A DNA stretch of 64,000 nt from Toxotes chatareus (lineage: Eukaryota; Chordata; Actinopteri; Toxotidae). The stretch lies in NCBI GenBank assembly GCA_016801885.1, contig CM028905.1, positions 12,180,706 to 12,244,705 of the forward strand, written 5' to 3'. Positions 62,001 to 64,000 of this stretch are shown here, piece after piece. The position numbers were made by a program, and so were the translations under genes. Numbering within the stretch: the first letter of the stretch is position 1; each line of letters starts with the position of its first letter. Below the pieces are notes generated by a model. That model was not told the DNA's origin and made no database searches. It worked only from the letters and a program-made list of their open reading frames with translations.

Positions 62001-64000
62001 CGGGGCTAATTTCGTCTCAACCCCATTGTTTAATGTGCTGTATGATTTATGTGGCAATGGATTGATTTATTTCAGAGCAGAGATGCTGGATTGCTGTAGG
62101 AAAGTCACCAATTCAACGCTCAGCACAAGCTCAGAAATATTTGTAACATTTCACACTTGCATAAGCATATGGATTATATACTTATTTTGGCATAAACCAC
62201 ATTAACTAAAGACCGACTATTGTTTTTCTTTTCCTCTTGAGGGTGGGTTTTAATTTGTGTGGCTCACATAGTGTTGTTTGTTGGCCGAGCTATTCGATCC
62301 TGTTCCCATTTTATTGATTGGAGAGACACATGGGGCCCCAGTTTAATTGGGGAGGGGTTCCCTCATAAGAGCTCACCCCAGAAAAGCCATGAAAGTAATT
62401 ATCAGTATCTCAGATCTCATCCAGCGAGGGGGGGGGAACATATGTTTAGGATTTGGGCTTACACAGGGTTGCCCCCTTCGCCATCCAAACACAACTTGTA
62501 TCCTTTTGCTAACTGGGCACACTGTGTGAGTACGTATACAGCAACATGCCTTCATGACAGTGAAAAAAAAAAAGATCTGTGAGAAAGATAGATCGAGGGG
62601 TTGTGTCCAAATGCGAAGAGATACTGTGTCTGATGTGCCAAGACACGAGGTAGAGCAGCTCGTTTTGGCTCAAGATTTGACGCAACATTTGGCTGTTCTT
62701 GAGCTTCTCCGCTCGTTATTGGGGGAAAGAAACGGGGGACACCAGAGCTAAATTCCTTCCTAACATTTCTTGCGCCAGTATATGTGATTACATTCTGTAA
62801 ATATACAAATGTGATAGATAATTTAGGAACAAGCACAATCCAGGACATGTATCTGGTGACTCTGCTCTCCATGCGACTGCTCAGGAAGACTTTAGGGAAG
62901 GGATCCTTCTGGAGAGAAGAGGATGGGTGTGAATCTTTTGTTTCAGTCTGAGTCCACTCTTGGCCACAACACACTGTCAGCTGAGCAGCCCAGTGAGGCT
63001 AACCCCCGGCCCTCCGCCTCTGACCAATGGCTCTGGCATCCTCTGCTCTGACACTGTGAGATCCTGGGGGAATCTTTATTCTGATCAGAATACAGGGCAG
63101 AAACCTCCTATAAAGTCCCACAATAAAGTTAAACAGAGACCCTGTGAACTGCACTGAAGAGGCGAAGGGGACAGATCACCATAAAAATGTCATTTATCTT
63201 TGGGGATTCCACTTTTACTGATCGTTCTGTCCTATTTTTCCTACAAGATACTTCTCTGTACTTCAACAAAGGAATTAACTTTTTTTCCTGTCGGCGCTGA
63301 TGTAAGGGTTTGTAAAGGACTGCATGTATTCAAGCGGCATCCATTAGTGTAAGGCTGGATGTTTGATTGTGAAGGAGACCCTGACAGTGTACTTGACAAA
63401 CAGTCGGCTGATCCATTTCCTTCCCAAAGCAGAATGACAGGGGGCTGCCTTTGCAGCGAGTGGCCCCACTGTGCGCCTATAAGAGCTGAGAGTTGGGTGG
63501 TCTGTCCATCAACGGCAGATTTGGGGTTAGGCCTGAGAAAAGCAGCTCACCCATATCAGTTTCAAAGAGTGAAACTCTAAGCGCCGGCCACTCTCTGCCC
63601 GCTGCAGCCTTACATGCACAAAGACACCTGTTGTTCAACTCTTATACAAAGGCTTAATCAATGTAGGTGTTTGCAGCCAAACAAACACAACACAAATGGC
63701 ATCTTGTGTTCACTTTTGTTAAATTTCATGTGATTGAAAAAAAAAAAACACCTTTACATTTGTGCTTTGCATTCGGCTGTTTGAAGTGATTGGATGCCAA
63801 AACACTGATTACACACAAATTTTTAACATTAGGCCTCACGCTGCTGTAAAGCTATTCGAACCAGATATGAGTTTCCATTTTCTGTCAGTCTGCAATATGA
63901 CAGTAATGCAGTGCTAAACTGTAGGTGGCTTGTAGTAAGGTAAAAAATTTTCTGAGCAAGAGGAAACTTCACCCTGGAGAACACCAGGATGTACTCACTG
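59030..64000. other. Gene-free flank upstream of fgf16
   Basis: No coding exon, tRNA or named repeat recognised. AT-rich blocks with homeodomain-type TAATTA/TAATTT cores and octamer-like ATGCAAAT occur, notably 59820-60400 and 61980-62200. These are the sort of composition seen in developmental enhancers, but nothing here proves it. Open frames of 60-140 codons on both strands look random. Confidence 0.4.

Noticed and set aside
62552..62974. 140-codon minus-strand open frame near the right end
   Set aside because: No recognisable domain, signal peptide or splice structure. It overlaps an open plus-strand frame.

Overview
The window reads as nuclear DNA of a bony fish, most likely a spiny-rayed (percomorph-type) teleost. 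Genes are split into many short exons with GT-AG introns. Interspersed DNA includes a tRNA-derived SINE, small inverted-repeat elements and many CA/CT microsatellites. Coding exons were joined by hand, using splice consensus, reading phase and remembered vertebrate orthologues. Four protein-coding genes are supported, and each assembled coding sequence closes to an exact multiple of three.

Layout. (1) 165-11315, + strand: kif3a, the motor subunit of heterotrimeric kinesin-2, 17 constitutive coding exons (704 residues), plus a likely 129-bp in-frame cassette exon at 5220-5348. (2) 12865-13653, - strand, tail-to-tail with kif3a: a small four-exon secreted helical cytokine (134 residues). Its exon pattern, phase-0 introns, 16-codon second exon, four cysteines and position beside kif3a identify it as an interleukin-4/13-type gene (il4/13A). 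No single open reading frame reveals it. (3) 16899-44353, + strand: atrx, SNF2-family chromatin remodeller, 34 coding exons (2046 residues), with a CpG-rich promoter and a 7.4-kb intron 29. (4) 49072-53551, - strand, tail-to-tail with atrx: fgf16, three exons (206 residues). From 53.6 to 64 kb I find no gene. That stretch is fgf16 5' flank with inverted-repeat elements, microsatellites, a tight G-quadruplex motif and AT-rich segments that could be regulatory.

The window joins a block corresponding to human 5q31 (KIF3A-IL4/IL13) to one corresponding to human Xq21 (ATRX-FGF16). The junction lies in the roughly 2-kb gap 13.8-15.7 kb. The genes are not an operon and share no pathway: kinesin-2 serves cilia, the cytokine type-2 immunity, ATRX heterochromatin and histone H3.3 deposition, FGF16 heart and fin or limb signalling.

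Most notable points: the hidden il4/13A gene with TATA/AP-1/RUNX-like promoter and AU-rich 3' region; the Ser/Gly-rich kif3a cassette exon; a decoy upstream ATG and an apparently missing N-terminal segment in atrx; a G-quadruplex motif inside an intron of atrx, whose protein binds such structures; a motif-VI-flanking substitution in ATRX; and a CpG-dense patch inside fgf16 intron 1.
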